In this document: positions 1 through 12,129 of the stretch, piece by piece
How positions within the stretch are numbered: the stretch's first letter is position 1
Layout: the number at the start of each line of letters is the position of its first letter
NCBI GenBank assembly: GCA_002007465.1
Contig: LNAC01000272.1
Coordinates: 1,322,010-1,386,009, forward strand
DNA length: 64,000 bases
Direction: 5' to 3'
Source of the DNA: Ailurus styani
Taxonomy: Eukaryota > Chordata > Mammalia > Carnivora > Ailuridae
Made by a program: the position numbers and the translations under genes
The notes under the pieces: generated by a model
What the model was told of the DNA's origin: nothing
Seen by the model: the letters and a program-made list of their open reading frames with translations, nothing else
The model's database searches: none

Positions 1-94
1 CCACAGCGCAAACGGGCTGACTCCAAACGCCCCGGCTGCCCTAGCTCTCGGCAAGTCGGGGGGCTCATTCCAATACTAGCAGCTGCCCCGCACT

Positions 95-350
95 GAGCCC
101 TGAGGTCCTGGGCACCGTGCCAAGCACTCTACAATTAATCCTCCAGAGCCATGAATCATTTACTCTGTGCCAGGCATTCTGCTGCCTCGTGACGGTCATC
201 TGTGGCAGGTACTTGTCTTCCAGATGCGGGGACCTCGATGTGGAGGGATGGAGCCAGCTGTCCAAGGCCCCTCCACTCCCCCGCCCACAGCGGGCAGAGC
301 TGGGATTTGAACCCAGGCCCCAGACCGCGTGCTCCTGGACACCATGCTAG
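95..350 (-). mobile_element. MIR SINE relic
   Basis: An ancient tRNA-derived MIR in reverse orientation. The core block CAGAGCTGGGATTTGAACCC at about 297-316 is the reverse complement of the MIR centre, and the TGTGCCAGGCATTCTGCTGCC block at 166-186 is its reversed 3' part. It is diverged, with no visible target duplication. Confidence 0.75.
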
Positions 351-2540
351 GCTGTCCCCTAACCGAGCGAGATATGTACCGGTTACATTTCCATTTACGA
401 AGCCAGTCTAAGGTTCATTGAACTTAAGCTCCTAAAGGTCGACAGCTAATCAGAGGTAGAGAGGAGCCTCAGAACCAGGGGGCTGATCCCTGAGCCTCCC
501 CAACCCCCTCAACGGGCATCTGCACACTGTCCTCCTGGCAGGGTCCCAGGAAAGGCTGAGAAGCACCGCCAGCTGGGTGCATTCACTCAGACCAAGAAGA
601 CATACTTTGTGTCCTTCATAAGAAAACACAGTGTTTCCAAGAGTTTTCCCCATCTAGCGGCAGTAGACAGACGCATGGTGCCTGCTCTGGGATCGGCCCT
701 GTGGGCTCCTGGGCTGGCCCCCTGGCCAGGCAGGCTCCCGGGCCCTTTTCCGATGGGAGGGCACGGCTGGGCGTGTGGTCAAGGGGATCGAGGTTCAAAG
801 AGTCTACCTCCCACGGACTCTTAGATGTGGGGTGGGCCGTGGGGTGTGGGCAGAGAGGGGGGGAGGTGGTCCACTGAGAATGGAGGATCGGGAGGGAGAT
901 TCGTTCAGCTAAGAAGCAGGTACTGAGCTCCAGCTGTGGCCCAGGTGTATGGAGGGTGCTCAGGAGATGCTGGCCAGTGAAACGGGGTGATCCCCATGTG
1001 GAGGAAGGCACGCCAGTCATCTTTGAGGGAAAGACTAGGCCCCAGGCCCTGACATTCCTGGGCGGGGGCGGGGGGGGGTTCAGAAAAGCCTCTACTGAGA
1101 AAGGGACCTTTGGGCATGGCCAGGCCAGGATAGGTGAGCCCTCTGCTCTGAGGGCCATGGGGGGCCTCCTCCCTGCACCCCCAGCAGAGTGAGCAGAGCT
1201 GCTTGCGCCTGACCTCCTGGGTCCCTCAGCCTCGTTCTATTGCCACCCCTTCTCCTCCATGGGCTGTCTGCCCTTGCCACCCGGCGGTGTAACAAGGGAG
1301 GAGGAAGGGGGACATCCCAGCGGGATCCCCGGGAGCGCCTGCGGGTGCCACTCTGAGGCTTTAGCATGTCTCCAGTGTCCCCTGTCTCCCAGCTGAGAGG
1401 GCCAGGGAGCTGGCTCGGCCAAGCCTCGCGGTCTCATGTCAGCCCCTGCGATGCTGCCCTCCGAGAACCAGAGGGAAGGAGGTGACGGCAGCATGGTGGG
1501 GGCCATCCTAGCTGAGGTCAGTGCTGGGGTTGGGGGGGGCAGAGGCCTCGGCCTAGACCGAGGGTGGGGGTGAGGGCAGGAGAGGGCAGAGGGATGAGTG
1601 GGGGCGTGGGTGCATTGGGGGCCTCCGGCAAGGAGTCCCGGGCCAGCACTTCCGGGAGGAAAATGCCCTATCGGCCCTCTTGGTGTCAGTGTTGTTTCCT
1701 ACCGACACTGAGGCCGGGCTTGAGCACAGATGGAGGGACCCTCTGGGCCAGGAGGGACCTGGCCGGGGGGCCGCCGTGCGTCTCCCCCCGAGCAGTGAGC
1801 AGACGCCCCCTCCCTGTCCCCGAGCACCACTGAAATGCCCGGTTTGAGGTTCTCCCAAAGCTTGAAACTCTGAGCTCCCGTGCACAGTTCTGGAACGTTC
1901 CTGGCTCTTCAAACTGGTCGCGTGTCAGACCTAGAATGGTGAGGATGGTGTTGGCCCCCGGGGGACGCTTGGCAGCGTCAGCAGACACCACTGGCGTCCT
2001 GCGGGGACGGGCCTATTGCTCAACAGCCGACAGCTCACAGTGCAGGCCCCACAGTGAAGGAGTTTCTGGTCCCCAGCGGGGTCCTGTGACCCAAGGTCCT
2101 ATTTGTCCCAAGGCAATGTGAAAACCACAAAATTCCCATCAAGATACACAGACAAAAAATGGTCACAGGCACAGGCCACTCATGTGTCTGCCCCAGGCCT
2201 TCCCCCAGCAGTGTGGGGACACGTGCCCCTGTGCACGGTGGCCCAGAACACGGGAAGGACTTTGCTGCCCAAGTGGGTGGCTTTTCAAGGGTCACCCTGG
2301 AGCCGCCTCCCGGGTCTGGCCTGGGGGACGGGGCAGCGCCATCCTGTGGCTCCTGGGTCTGCTCCTCTGCTCCTCTGAAGCCTCTCCGTGCGGCTGCCTT
2401 GGGCTTCTGGAAGGTACGGGAGGCCGGTGGCCACGGAGCTAGCCGTTCCTGGCCGCACACACCCGGCCAGGGCGAGGCAGCTCTGAACAGGGCCCGGGTT
2501 GCAGAGATGGGAATGGGAGGCGTCTGGCACTCTCCCTGCT
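351..2540. other. Gene-free stretch, GC-rich
   Basis: I see no supported gene here. The DNA is GC-rich with several G runs (for example 1062-1078 and 1529-1540), which explains the long stop-free frames on both strands, up to 180 codons. None of these has a recognisable domain or a convincing splice context. Confidence 0.5.
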
Positions 2541-2559
2541 CCACGCTGGTAAACATATG

Positions 2560-2800
2560 GTCTGAATTACGACATTTGAGATGGTTTTCAAAACACGCTG
2601 CTCCGTGTGAGCACTTTGATTGGATCCTGGGCCCAGGAGACTGAGCACAGGAGACATTTTGGAGACTCTTGGGGAAATCTGAATGCAGCCTGAGTATAAG
2701 GTGATAAAGAACTTAGGGTTCATCTTGCGAGGTGTGATAACAGGATTTTGGTTCCGCAGAGCAGTGTCCTTATTTTCTAGAGATGCAAACAAGTATCTGA
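2560..2800 (+). mobile_element. Ancient repeat, L1M-like 3' sequence
   Basis: The stretch beginning TTGGATCCTGGGCCCAGGAG, continuing through a GGAGACATTTTGGAGA block to a GTGATAACAGGATTTTGGTT block, follows an old widespread mammalian repeat type that I associate with L1M 3' sequence. A second copy of the same family lies at 12.99-13.33 kb. The family assignment is uncertain. Confidence 0.4.
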
Positions 2801-4399
2801 CTCTAAATTGGTGTGATATCTGTAGTTAGCTTATAATCTGTGGGGGAGGCAGGTGTTAGGCAAGGAACCCCCAAGATAAGTGTAAAGTTACAAGCAAATA
2901 AGATGGTAAGGGCTAGAAAAGAGAATATGGAAGAGGGGCAAGTGACTGAGCCAGGAAGACCTACGGAGCCGAGTTTGAAGGGAGGAGAGGAGATGTGCAA
3001 AGGCCCTGTGGCTTGGCTGGAGGCAGCACAGCAGCACTGGGGAGGCCAGTGCGACTGCTCAGAGGGAGGATGGGAGCGGGAACAGGAGAGGAAGGTAGAG
3101 GCACAGGTGAGGATGCTTGGTCCATGGGCTACTTTGGCAGCTGTCTCCTGGGCACGGTGATTAGCTTGAAGTTTGTTTTCTGTGCTGGTGGCTGACTTGT
3201 CCCACCCAGCTCTCCACGGTTCTGCGCGGCTTCTGAGAGTCAGACACACCCTCCACCTGACCCCTCCTGAGATGTGTCCTCTGTGGCTTTCGTGGTGGTG
3301 GTGGGGGGTCCCCTCACTCCTTACCAGGCCAGGTCCCTACGTCTCAACCCGAGGTTCTCATGCGCCCACTGGTCACCTGCTGGCCGAGGGAGAGGCAGGC
3401 AGCCCCACCTCTGGCCTTGGCTTTCCCTTCCCCCATGGAGCCTCCGTGTCTGCTCAGTGTGATTGTTCCATGTCAATGTGAAGGGCTCTCTGCGAGGAAG
3501 GCTCTTCCCAGAGTCGTGACCCAAAGGCAGGGCACTGGCCTCAGCCCATTTCCCAGAGACCCCCGCCACATCCTGGGGAAGCCTGGACACAGGGGTCTGA
3601 CCCACTGCTTCTCCTCCCATCTCTCTTCCTTCCCTGGCCCATCGGGAGGAAATAGCAGGGTTCCATTTCCTCTTCCTGTCTGGAAGAGTTTCCTTGTCCC
3701 TGCCCAGGCCCTAAACCCCACAGGCTATCTAAGGGTATTTCCCCTAAATCCCAGAACATACCCCATAACCTGCGACTATTGGGTTTGGCACTAGGTATTA
3801 TCACAGATGAGAGTATATTGGTTTGTGATGCCCCAAATAACACCCTTACTAGAGCAGCACATTCGATGAATAGTTGTTCTTATGCCCCCTTCTGAGAGGG
3901 TTCCTTCTAGACCCTACAGAGCTACTTCCTCTGTAAGCGGAGAGCCATCCCGGGCTCGTCCTCACCGAGATCTCTGCCTCTGGAGTCTTTGGTTTGGTGA
4001 CGCCAGCTCCTAACTCCTAGACACTGTCAGCCTGTAGTGATGGAGGCTGGAAGGGACCTCCCGGAGCCCCCGTGTGCCGTGTGCCCGAGGGGTCTTCCTG
4101 CTCTGGAGGCAGCCTGGCCCAGGCCCGGGATCCGGCTCTCTGCTCCCCTCTGGTGGAGCCCTGCTCTATTGCCCTGCCAACCCCTGTTTAGCTCCTGGGG
4201 CGGGGCAGCCAAAGCCTGGCTCCTGCCCTGTGGCCCTATAAGAGAAATGTGGGTGGTTCACACTCCAAACAAGCTGGGCCTTATCCTATAAAATGAAGAC
4301 CGGACAGGGGTGTTTCCCCCACTAAATGTTGGAAGGATAGAAATCAGGGATGCAGGGTAGAGCTGTGGGGATGGTGCTCGCACTCGCAGAGCCAGCAAA
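2801..4399. other. Gene-free stretch
   Basis: No gene, RNA or young repeat recognised. There is GC-rich unique DNA with scattered chance reading frames. Confidence 0.4.
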
Positions 4400-4500
4400 G
4401 GAGCGTTTGAGTGGCTAGCCTGAGTTAGGACATGCGTGAGCGGCAGAGCTGGGATCCCAGCATGGGCCCCAGCACACTGCTTCCTCTAAGGCACAGAGGT
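4400..4500 (-). mobile_element. MIR fragment (weak)
   Basis: A short stretch with GCGGCAGAGCTGGGATCCCA resembles the reversed centre of MIR, with a CAGCACACTGCTTCC-like block following. It is too short and diverged for certainty. Confidence 0.4.
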
Positions 4501-4904
4501 GGCATTAGGCAAAGAGAGGACAGAGAGGAAGCTGAAGCACTCAACTCCTGCTTTGCATCCAGGAGGCAAGACTGCAGAGGGCCGAGAGCCTGTTGCAGTT
4601 CCCACAGTTGCCAGCAGGGGCACCCAGGACACTCGGCCCCAGCTCAGGAAGGGACCTTAGGCTAACCAGGGAGCTCCTCCAGCTTGCCGCCACTCTCCAC
4701 CTGCTCAACACCTGCAAATCAACACCTGTCACCCCTAGGCCCTGCCATGCCAGGTCAGTGAACTCAGGAGCAAACAGTCGTGGCTGTGCTTATCTGCCTG
4801 GCTCTTGTATCCCAAGGCACACCAGCCCAAGGCTTCAGCGGGATTCCACCCGGTCCCTGATCCAAGTGTTCTGACTCTTTACTATCTATTTGCTAGTGGG
4901 AATT

Positions 4905-5145
4905 AGATTTAATTAGGCAGATTGGAATTTAAATTCTGACTCTGCCTTTTACCAGCTAGGAGAGCCTGGGACACTAAGGTGGCCTCCCAGTTTTTTTAGT
5001 TTTAACATCTGTAAAAATGGAACCCATAACAGTGTGTAGGTCACATGCTAGTTGTGGGAATTAAATGAGACAAAATATATGAAGCGCTTAGCACAGCTTC
5101 TACCAAATAGTAAGTGCTCAGTAAATGGTAGCCAGTAGCATTAGA
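4905..5145 (+). mobile_element. MIR SINE relic
   Basis: A near full-length forward MIR. In order it shows TTCTGACTCTGCC, TTACCAGCTAGG, an ATCTGTAAAAATGGAACCCAT block, GGGAATTAAATGAGACAAAA, GAAGCGCTTAGCACAG and AGTAAGTGCTCAGTAAATGG, all in the MIR consensus order. Confidence 0.85.
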
Positions 5146-5251
5146 ATAAAGACCACTTTTCTCTCTTTCTCAAGCTCTGGTTGTTTTTGGTCATAGTTGC
5201 AAGAATTGCATATATTTGAACCCATCATCGCTTCTAAAGTAAATATGCTTT

Positions 5252-5440
5252 GAGGCGCCTCCGTGGCTCCATTGGTTAAGCACCCAACTCTGGCTTTTGG
5301 CTCAGGTCAGGATCTCTGGGGCGTGGGACTCCACGCGCTCAGAGTCTGCTTGAGATTCTCTCCCTCTGCCCCTCCCCATGCTTGCACGTGCTCTCTCTCT
5401 TTCTCTAAATAAATAAATAAATCTTTAAATAAATAAATAA
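5252..5440 (+). mobile_element. Carnivore tRNA-derived SINE (Can-SINE)
   Basis: The head GAGGCGCCTCCGTGGCTCCA is followed by a GGCTCAGGTCAGGATCTCTG block, a CT-rich segment and a (TAAA)n tail containing AATAAA. Compared with the copies near 40 kb it has many substitutions, so it is older. The A-box has decayed (TGGCTCCATTGG), and I see no clear target duplication. Confidence 0.9.
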
Positions 5441-6411
5441 GTCTTGCAATTTTGTCCCTTTACATTTGGTTTGGTTATATCTCACTTATAAAAGATCAGT
5501 ATCTCTGCTGTTAATTCTGTTCCTTTGTGTTTTCTTTGATGGCTTGCAAACCTGAGAAAAGTCTCAGTCCTCCACATGTGTCTGATACATGCCTCCTACC
5601 AATTCTGTCATGAAGGTACAGTGATACATAAGTGCGAAGGTGGTGCACGGAGCTGGGAAATACGATGAGCTGGTTTTTCCCAGCTGTATCACAGGGCCTC
5701 CACTGGCCGGTTTTCCTGCGGAGCTATGAACGTTCTTAGAATATTCACTGAAACTTCGTTGAGTGGCTACATTCCCTAAAACGTCTGAAAATTAATCATG
5801 AGACATGCTCACCAGCTAATGATGAAAGATTCATTCGCCACTTATTTATTAGTAACTTCCTATGTTACGCAAGGCCTGGGCTTTCCATGGATCCAGAAGG
5901 CGATTCTCACCTGGACTCCAGACTCTGGGATTTCAGGGCAGGGATGGAAGCTTTGTGCTCCTCTTTCCTAGGCCATAGTTCCCGTCAAGTGACCCTCTCC
6001 TGATTCCTCCTGATTCCAGTAACGACTTCACCTTGTCCCTCAGGGTAGTCATGGCTTCCAGCAATTGTAGCCCTGGGGGTCTTCACCAACCTTGTTAGTT
6101 TCCCTTAATCCTGCCCACATTTTTGTAAATAATCTCTTTGATTACACTCTCTTTCAAGGATTAACTTTTGAGCATGCCTGACAGGCAAGGCATGTATTTA
6201 AAATAGCTGTCAATGGAAAAAGAAACTAAGTGGCCACAGAGAGACCCACAGCTGCAGTGGTGGAAACATTCTTTCCACTTGGGCATCAGAGAGGGCTTGG
6301 TGGAGCTGGCGATCGAGGGGGATCCTGAGGGGTGCAAGGGGCGACGGAGGGGGGGGTGCAAAAGCAGCAGCCTGGGGACAGGATCAGAGGTAAAGAGAGG
6401 TTGGCGTAGGA
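5441..6411. other. Gene-free stretch
   Basis: AT-richer unique DNA with no recognisable gene or repeat. The open frames from 6161 on both strands overlap the next repeat and show no domain. Confidence 0.4.
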
Positions 6412-6590
6412 TAGTGGTTCTCAGAGTGTGGCCTCCAGATGAACCGCAGCAGTGTTGGCCAGACAAATTACATATTCTGCAGCCCAGGTCCAGTCCTACA
6501 GAATCAAACACTGGGGCCGGACCCCAGAAACCCATGTTTGAACAAGTCCTCCAGGATATTCTGGGGCAGAGTCCGGTTTGAGAGTCACTG
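6412..6590 (+). mobile_element. MER5A-like hAT-Charlie MITE
   Basis: A nonautonomous hAT-Charlie DNA transposon. The left end TAGTGGTTCTCAGAGTGTGG and right end CGGTTTGAGAGTCACTG form the expected imperfect terminal inverted repeats. Between them are the AATCAAACACTGGGGCCGGA and CCCATGTTTGAACAAGTCCT blocks in MER5A order. At about 180 bp it is near full length. It encodes nothing. Confidence 0.85.
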
Positions 6591-6716
6591 GGACAGGGAC
6601 TGCAGCTTAGAGACTGGAGGGAGATGCAGACAAAAGCAGAATGGCAGGTGGGCCCAGCGCGTGCGTGGCTCGAGATCATTGGTAGAGTTTGGATTGTAGG
6701 TGAGGAATGCTGTGCG

Positions 6717-6718
<2 letters not shown>

Positions 6719-6762
<44 letters not shown>

Positions 6763-6778
6763 ATGTCTATGTGTGTGC
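6719..6778. repeat. (GT)n microsatellite
   Basis: About 21 uninterrupted GT units from roughly 6719 to 6761, followed by an interrupted GCATGTCTATGTGTGTGCAT end. The long perfect run predicts length polymorphism. It also creates valine/cysteine-repeat reading frames that are not genes. Confidence 0.95.
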
Positions 6779-7549
6779 ATATAACTTTTGTTGGGGAAGG
6801 GGGCCCCTATCCTAGGCACAGGATATTTACCATCATCTTGGTCTCTAACCACCAGATGCCAGTTGTGCTGGGCAAAAATGTTTCCCCAGATATTGTCAAC
6901 TGTTCCCTGAAGGGCAAAACCGCCCAGGTTGGAGCCCACCAGGCTGACCACTGGCCTAAGGCCGCTGTCTTAATGCCACAGTGGGGCAGGGCACTAGATT
7001 ATCAAGGCCATAAAATCAGCTGAGTGCAGCCGCTGGCTGGAGCAGAAGGCCTGTGTGGGTGCAGGTGAGTGATGGGGCAGCAGTCAGACTGAGGATCTCA
7101 TCGAAAACGGCTCATTAGAAATTAAATATTGATCTGTTTGGGCAAACTGCTTTCAGGAATTTTTCCCAGTGGTCACTTTGTTCCAGTGACACGGGTCCTG
7201 AAGACAGCTGCTTTGGGAGCTCCCAGAAGCAAAGAGTGAACCAGGCAGGAGTCCGCCTGGCTGGGCTGGGACGTGAACTCTAGAAACAGGCTCCACCCTC
7301 TGCCTGCTTTCTCCTCGCTCCTCTCCATCTGGTTTCAAACACCTCCCCCACACCTTTGCAATGTTGCCCCAACGCTCTCCACTCTACCTTGGAGGGTGAT
7401 CCTTACAAAAGACTTGTTCTTTGGAGAATGAGCTCCCGGCCTCCACTCCCTCCAGCTGGGCCACGCTCTCTGGACGTTCAGAGCTTGGGGAGGACAGGTC
7501 ATTTCAGCGACTGCAGGCCGCATGCTGGACCTGGGAAGAAAGGCTCATG
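6779..7549. other. Gene-free stretch
   Basis: Unique DNA. No repeat or gene was recognised, and chance frames lie on both strands. Confidence 0.4.
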
Positions 7550-7715
7550 TTGGAGATTCTTAAACTGGACCCCGTTCCAGAATCTCCTGGAAGATTTGGT
7601 AAAATGCAGAGTGGCCCCAGCCCCAGGGTTCCTGATTCAGTGAGGCTAGGGTGGGGGCCTGGGGATTTGCATGCTCAACAAGCCCCCAGGGACTCTGCTC
7701 AGAGAACCCACTGCC
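7550..7715 (+). mobile_element. hAT-Charlie MITE relic (MER5 type)
   Basis: The order AGATTCTTAAACTGGACCCC, AGAATCTCCTGGAAGATTTG, GGGTTCCTGATTCAGTGAGG and GGGCCTGGGGATTTGCATG, followed by AACAAGCCCCCAGGGACTCT, follows the MER5-type layout of a short nonautonomous hAT element. The terminal repeats are diverged. Confidence 0.65.
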
Positions 7716-8089
7716 TCAGAAATGGGAACGCACGTGATGAAATTAAGGACAGGCACGTGTTGTTGTGCTAAGCAACGTGGGCGATTTGGCCCAGGAGGCC
7801 CAGTCTACCTCTGGGCTCGAGGCGCTGAAGGAGCCCCCGGGCAGCTTCGGGCGTCAGGGTCCCCACGTGCCGACAAATGGGTGCAAGCACCTGCTGGCCA
7901 GGTGAGAGGGCCCAGGCCGTGTGCTCCGAGCTGGACGCCTGCAGAGCCGGCTGGGCTGCCCCCCTGGGTTTCTCACTAGGTGGCCCCAGGTCAGGGCAGG
8001 GACGGCTCAGGTTCAGGCCCCTCGTGGGTGACCAATAGGCTGAGGGGTCTCCCCGGAAGCAGGATTTAGAGCACACTACCTGGGAAAGC

Positions 8090-8565
8090 CCGGGACAAAC
8101 CTCCCTATGTGGCGGCCACGGGGCGGGGCTCCCAGTTGCCGCGCCCCCACGGGCAGGAGTGTCTGGTACCACAGCCCCGCCCCTTCTTGCTTATCCAATT
8201 AAAGCTCTCGAGCCTTGGGCCAGCCTCTCCGGGAAGGGCCGGAAGAGGAGGGTGCAGTGAGAAGCCAGCCAATGGGAAGCCAAGAGGTAGGGCTCTTGTT
8301 CCAGCTCCGCCAATCAGCGATGATGTTAACTCGGGCCCCGACCGCGGCTTGAGTCTTCGAGAACCTGGGCGCTTTTCTCTGTCGCGCGAGGGCGTGGATG
8401 CAGGGCGGCTGTGTTCCGGTGTCAGAATGATTAGGAACCGGCTCCTGGGGTGAGAGTTCAGCGTCTGGATCCTGATGTGGCCACTTGCGGGCTGGAGGGG
8501 CTTGGGGCCCATAACATCCCTGAGCCCCAGGTGCCTCATCTGTTGAAGGGGCATCGTACCCCCGG
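8090..8565 (+). promoter_or_regulatory. Small CpG-rich promoter-like block with CCAAT and GC boxes
   Basis: A CpG-dense block. A GC box GGGGCGGGGC lies at 8120-8129 and CCCCGCCCC at 8175-8183. Three CCAAT boxes lie at 8195-8199, 8269-8273 (AGCCAATGGG) and 8310-8314 (GCCAATCAGCG), all on the plus strand. Spaced NF-Y sites plus Sp1 sites without a clear TATA box are typical of TATA-less housekeeping promoters, so a start site near 8340-8400 reading rightwards is plausible. Consensus-like splice donors follow at 8450 (GGG|GTGAGA) and 8565 (CCCG|GTGAGT). I recognise no protein exon downstream. It could serve a noncoding RNA, an unseen short first exon, or be a decayed promoter. Confidence 0.5.
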
Positions 8566-8570
8566 TGAGT
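8440..8570 (+). mobile_element. MIR-like fragment downstream of the promoter block
   Basis: The order GATCCTGATGTGGCCACTTG, TGAGCCCCAGGTGCCTCATC, TGTTGAAGGGGCATCGTACC resembles the forward MIR core (question of a diverged copy). If the 8.1-kb promoter is used, this relic would supply the end of the first exon and its donor site. Confidence 0.45.
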
Positions 8571-11420
8571 GGGTTTGGGGAGCACTGAGTCTGGTGGGCA
8601 TGTGGAGCCCTTAGGCCAGGGCCCACTGTTATTACTTCCGTCGCTGATATTCCCGCCTCCACGCAACCGAGGGGAACCGCGGTTAGCCCACCTGTGGACA
8701 GCAGGGAGCAGGTTGTGGAACCCTGGATTCCTAGGTTGAAACCTAGTTCCTGGTGGGATAGGCCCGAGGTGGCGCCCTTGGGAGGAGATGGGGTTACCAG
8801 GGTGGAGCCCCCAGGAATGGGGTTAGTGCCCTTCTAACAGAGACCCCAGAAAGCCTCTGGGGGGGGTCCCCTTGTGGGGTCCCAGCTGGGAGAACGGGAA
8901 GCAGACCTCACCCGACACCTGGATGCTAGACCTCCTGGCCTTCAGGATCCCCGGGGGCACACTGTCCCCCAAGCCGCCCCATCTGTGGTGTTCTGTTCCA
9001 GCAGCCCGCGGGGATTCACAAAACCTCCCTCAGCCCTACCAAACTCGGAGTCACTCCTGAGGGATGATGGCCCCGGGGCACTGAGATGGGATAGGAGCTC
9101 ATATGTGGAGGTCACCAGGACATCACATGGTAGACTTCCCGGAGGCGGCTTGTGTTGAGGGTCTTGAACAAGAAACAAGGATATTGGGGGACAGGGATCA
9201 AGTTTCAAAATCTCTGTCCAGATCTTAACTGGGGCCCTTCACAGATGGTCAGAGGAGCATTCAGCAACCCCTTATCTCCTTTCCCATGAGCTCTGCTCTT
9301 CCCGGCTCTCCCATCATCAGGCTACCGTGCAGTACCCATGTGTCCATCTGTTCCTCTGTCTCTGAATCCAGCTCTGGTCGGCCTTGAGCTCCCTCATCCC
9401 TCTTCCCCCCTTTCAAGTCTCCTCTTTTTCTCTGTACACAGACTCTCTCACCTTTTCCACATCAGTTCAGGTGATCAGTTTCCCCTTTTCAAGATCAGAT
9501 GGTGTTTTGTCAGGAGACGCTCGGGAACCATGAGAGAGCAGCCCCGGGATGGCCCAACAGAGGGAAAGGGATCGGGGCCAGGGATGGGGACTGTATGGTT
9601 AGGCTGTGGGAGGGGGAGATAGCCCAGCCTCATCTGGTAATACTTCTTTTCTTTTTATACTTTCTGATAAACTTGCTTTTTTATTTTTGTATTTTTTGTG
9701 AATTTGTCATTGTTGAGATAGGACAAAAGTCAAATGAACGCTTACAAGTGTCAGTGGTATCATTGAGAGGCAAGCCACCCCAGCAAGAGAGGATCCCTCA
9801 TTCCCTTCTCCAGATTTCTTCCCCTTGGCTCTTGCCTGTGCCACGCAGTCTCTGTTCCACTCTCCTATCTATATGTCCTGAAAATAAAAGGAGTGACTAG
9901 TAAACCCTGGGCAGGCTGGGAGCAGGGCACGTGTGTTTCTGTGAGTGTTGTCAGGGGGCGAGGAGTATGTGGACAGGAAATACCACAGAGTTTTGTCCCT
10001 TCCGGGCAGTTGGTCAGATCCTTCCGCTCAGTGGGGAACACCTGCAGCTCAGAGCAATAGTGAGGGAAACAGACACAGCCAAGCATTTCCCAGGCAGAAA
10101 TGCCATTCTTCGGAAGGAAGCATCCTTTCAGGCCACGCTGTCCGTGTTGAGGCTTCCGACAAATTCTTGAGACGGGACATGAGCGGTTCCTTAAAAATCT
10201 CAGGACTGAAGCTTGATTTCTGCTGTTGCATCCCAATAGCGGATGAGCTCTTCGCTGACCTCATGGCCACAGGGGACACCAGGAGGACATAAAGGATGGG
10301 TCGGAGCTGCTGGAGGCACGGAGTGGCGGAGGAATGGGAGACCAGGTAAGAAATGCGGTGGTATGGCTGAGTGGCGATGTCGTTTATTGCTGCACAGGCA
10401 GGGATTGTGACTTGTTCTCCCTGAGCCCAGGTCCTGTCTCCCAAAACAGATCTGTGTGGGAAAGGACACCCAAGGGCTGTGGGGGGTGGTGGTATGTCTT
10501 GAGGGTGTTGCTGCTGATGCCCCTGCAAAGGGGGCAGAGGCTGAAGCAGGCGGCTAGGGCTCCTGGAGGTTCATCTGGGGAGCACAGCTGGGAATGCCTG
10601 GGCCATGGTCTGGGTACAAGGCTTTGCTCCTGACTCTGTAGCGTGTCTCTGACCAGGAGAGAGCTTAGCTATTTCCTCTCTTTTACATCAAAATACAGGA
10701 CTGTGGCTAGGTAATTAGAAACTTGGGGGTTTTTTTTCCTCTGCTGGACCACAGGACCGAATTGCTCCCATTCTGAGCGTGGGCCGCTCCTGGGCCGTTT
10801 CCCAAGTTCTGACACGTTACGTATTTGTCTTGGCGATGGCACCATTGGTGGTGGTGAATGTGCCATTGTCCGTGAAGGTCTCACGTTGTTTCCTTTAGAT
10901 TTGCCTCGTGAGGCTGGAAAGAATTCAGCTCCTCTCCCAATATCTGCGCTGCCGGGGTCTGCTGAGGAATTCGCTCGTAGAGCCGAGCAAGAAGTGGGGC
11001 TTCCAGGGGGCAGGGATGGACCGTAGCTTCGGCCGGGGCACCTAGCCAGCAGGGAGCTTAGCCTGGGAAGCAGGTCAGGTGCCGAGATGTAGAGGGTCGG
11101 AGGCCCTTCTGAACACCCTGGTGCATTCCTTCCTTGGGCACCTCTTGTCTCCTGTGTTGATTCCTGTAGGTGTACAGATATCTCAAGAGTGTGAGCTTTC
11201 AGGGGTAGGCAATTATGCAAAATCCCATATGATAGGATTCCAGAATGTTCGAGTTGGGAAATGGCCCTTTGAGGGCAAGTTGTCCCCCAAACCATTATTT
11301 TGTAGAGGAGACAGAAGTTCCAGGTGGGGAATGAGCAGAAGCACAGCGGGCACCGGGCTGCTAGCTCGTGTTTGTGAGGAGCGTGGGGGAGAGGAGGGAG
11401 GCAGGAGGAGGAAAGGAAGC
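8571..11420. other. Gene-free stretch
   Basis: No recognisable exon. It contains a T-rich patch at 9640-9700 and GC-rich unique DNA. Chance open frames up to 208 codons (minus, 10.67-11.30 kb) carry no known motif. Confidence 0.4.
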
Positions 11421-11424
11421 GGCT

Positions 11425-11500
11425 TGCGTTAGCTGTGTACCTGGACCGTGTACCATGTGCTGGGCACTGGGCTCCGGTTTTCCTAGTCCATCGTTCCCTC
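11425..11500 (-). mobile_element. MIR fragment (weak)
   Basis: GTACCATGTGCTGGGCACTG resembles the reversed 3' part of MIR. It is short and diverged. Confidence 0.35.
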
Positions 11501-11894
11501 GGGGGTGCATGAGGTCTTACTGACTCAGGTTAAAACGCCAAGCCAGTGGCCGGGGGTGTACACACTGGACCATAAGTAGCTGGTGGATGTCACCAAGGCA
11601 CAGACCTCTGTGCAGTGAAGAAAAGTGAGAGACAGCCAGTCATCCTCTCAGATGCTCTAACTTTGAGCCTGGAAGGGTTCAGGCGGCCAAGAATAGATGC
11701 AGAACAAGGCTCCATGCTCGAGCTCCCTCGGGCCTCTCTCCAAGCCCTGCCCCTCATCCCAGAAGCAGCTCACTGTCTTCCTACACCATCCGGGACAGTC
11801 CGAGCCTCAGGATGTGGTCCTCGGGAGCCTGGGTTACAGCAGCCCAACAGCCACAAAGCCCCCCATTTGCCAAGTGCCCGGGAGCAGACACTTC

Positions 11895-12060
11895 TCTCAC
11901 TGTCTCTATCATCTTCACCCAAGCCCTGCTATTATCTCCTTGTTTACACATGAGAAAATGAAAGACCCACCCAGAGTCACCCCATGGAGACAGGACTGGA
12001 CACCAGGTCAGCCTGACCCTGAAGCTGATGATGTTAACCACAGACCGTAATGCTTCCAAG
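11895..12060 (-). mobile_element. MIR SINE relic
   Basis: In reverse MIR order: CTATTATCTCCTTGTTTACA, ACATGAGAAAATGAAAGACC, CAGAGTCACCCCATGG and CCAGGTCAGCCTGACCCTGA, ending in GTTAACCACAGACCGTAATG. Confidence 0.8.
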
Positions 12061-12129
12061 GCTCTGCTTTTTACCCAGAGGACATACACCACACACTCAC
12101 CCCCAGCAGAGCGGTGACTTTACAACTAC

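Noticed and set aside
616..1158. 180-codon minus-strand frame
   Set aside because: Low-complexity proline stretch encoded by a G run; no domain or splice context.
6624..7023. Frames with valine/cysteine or histidine/threonine repeats
   Set aside because: Produced by the (GT)n microsatellite.
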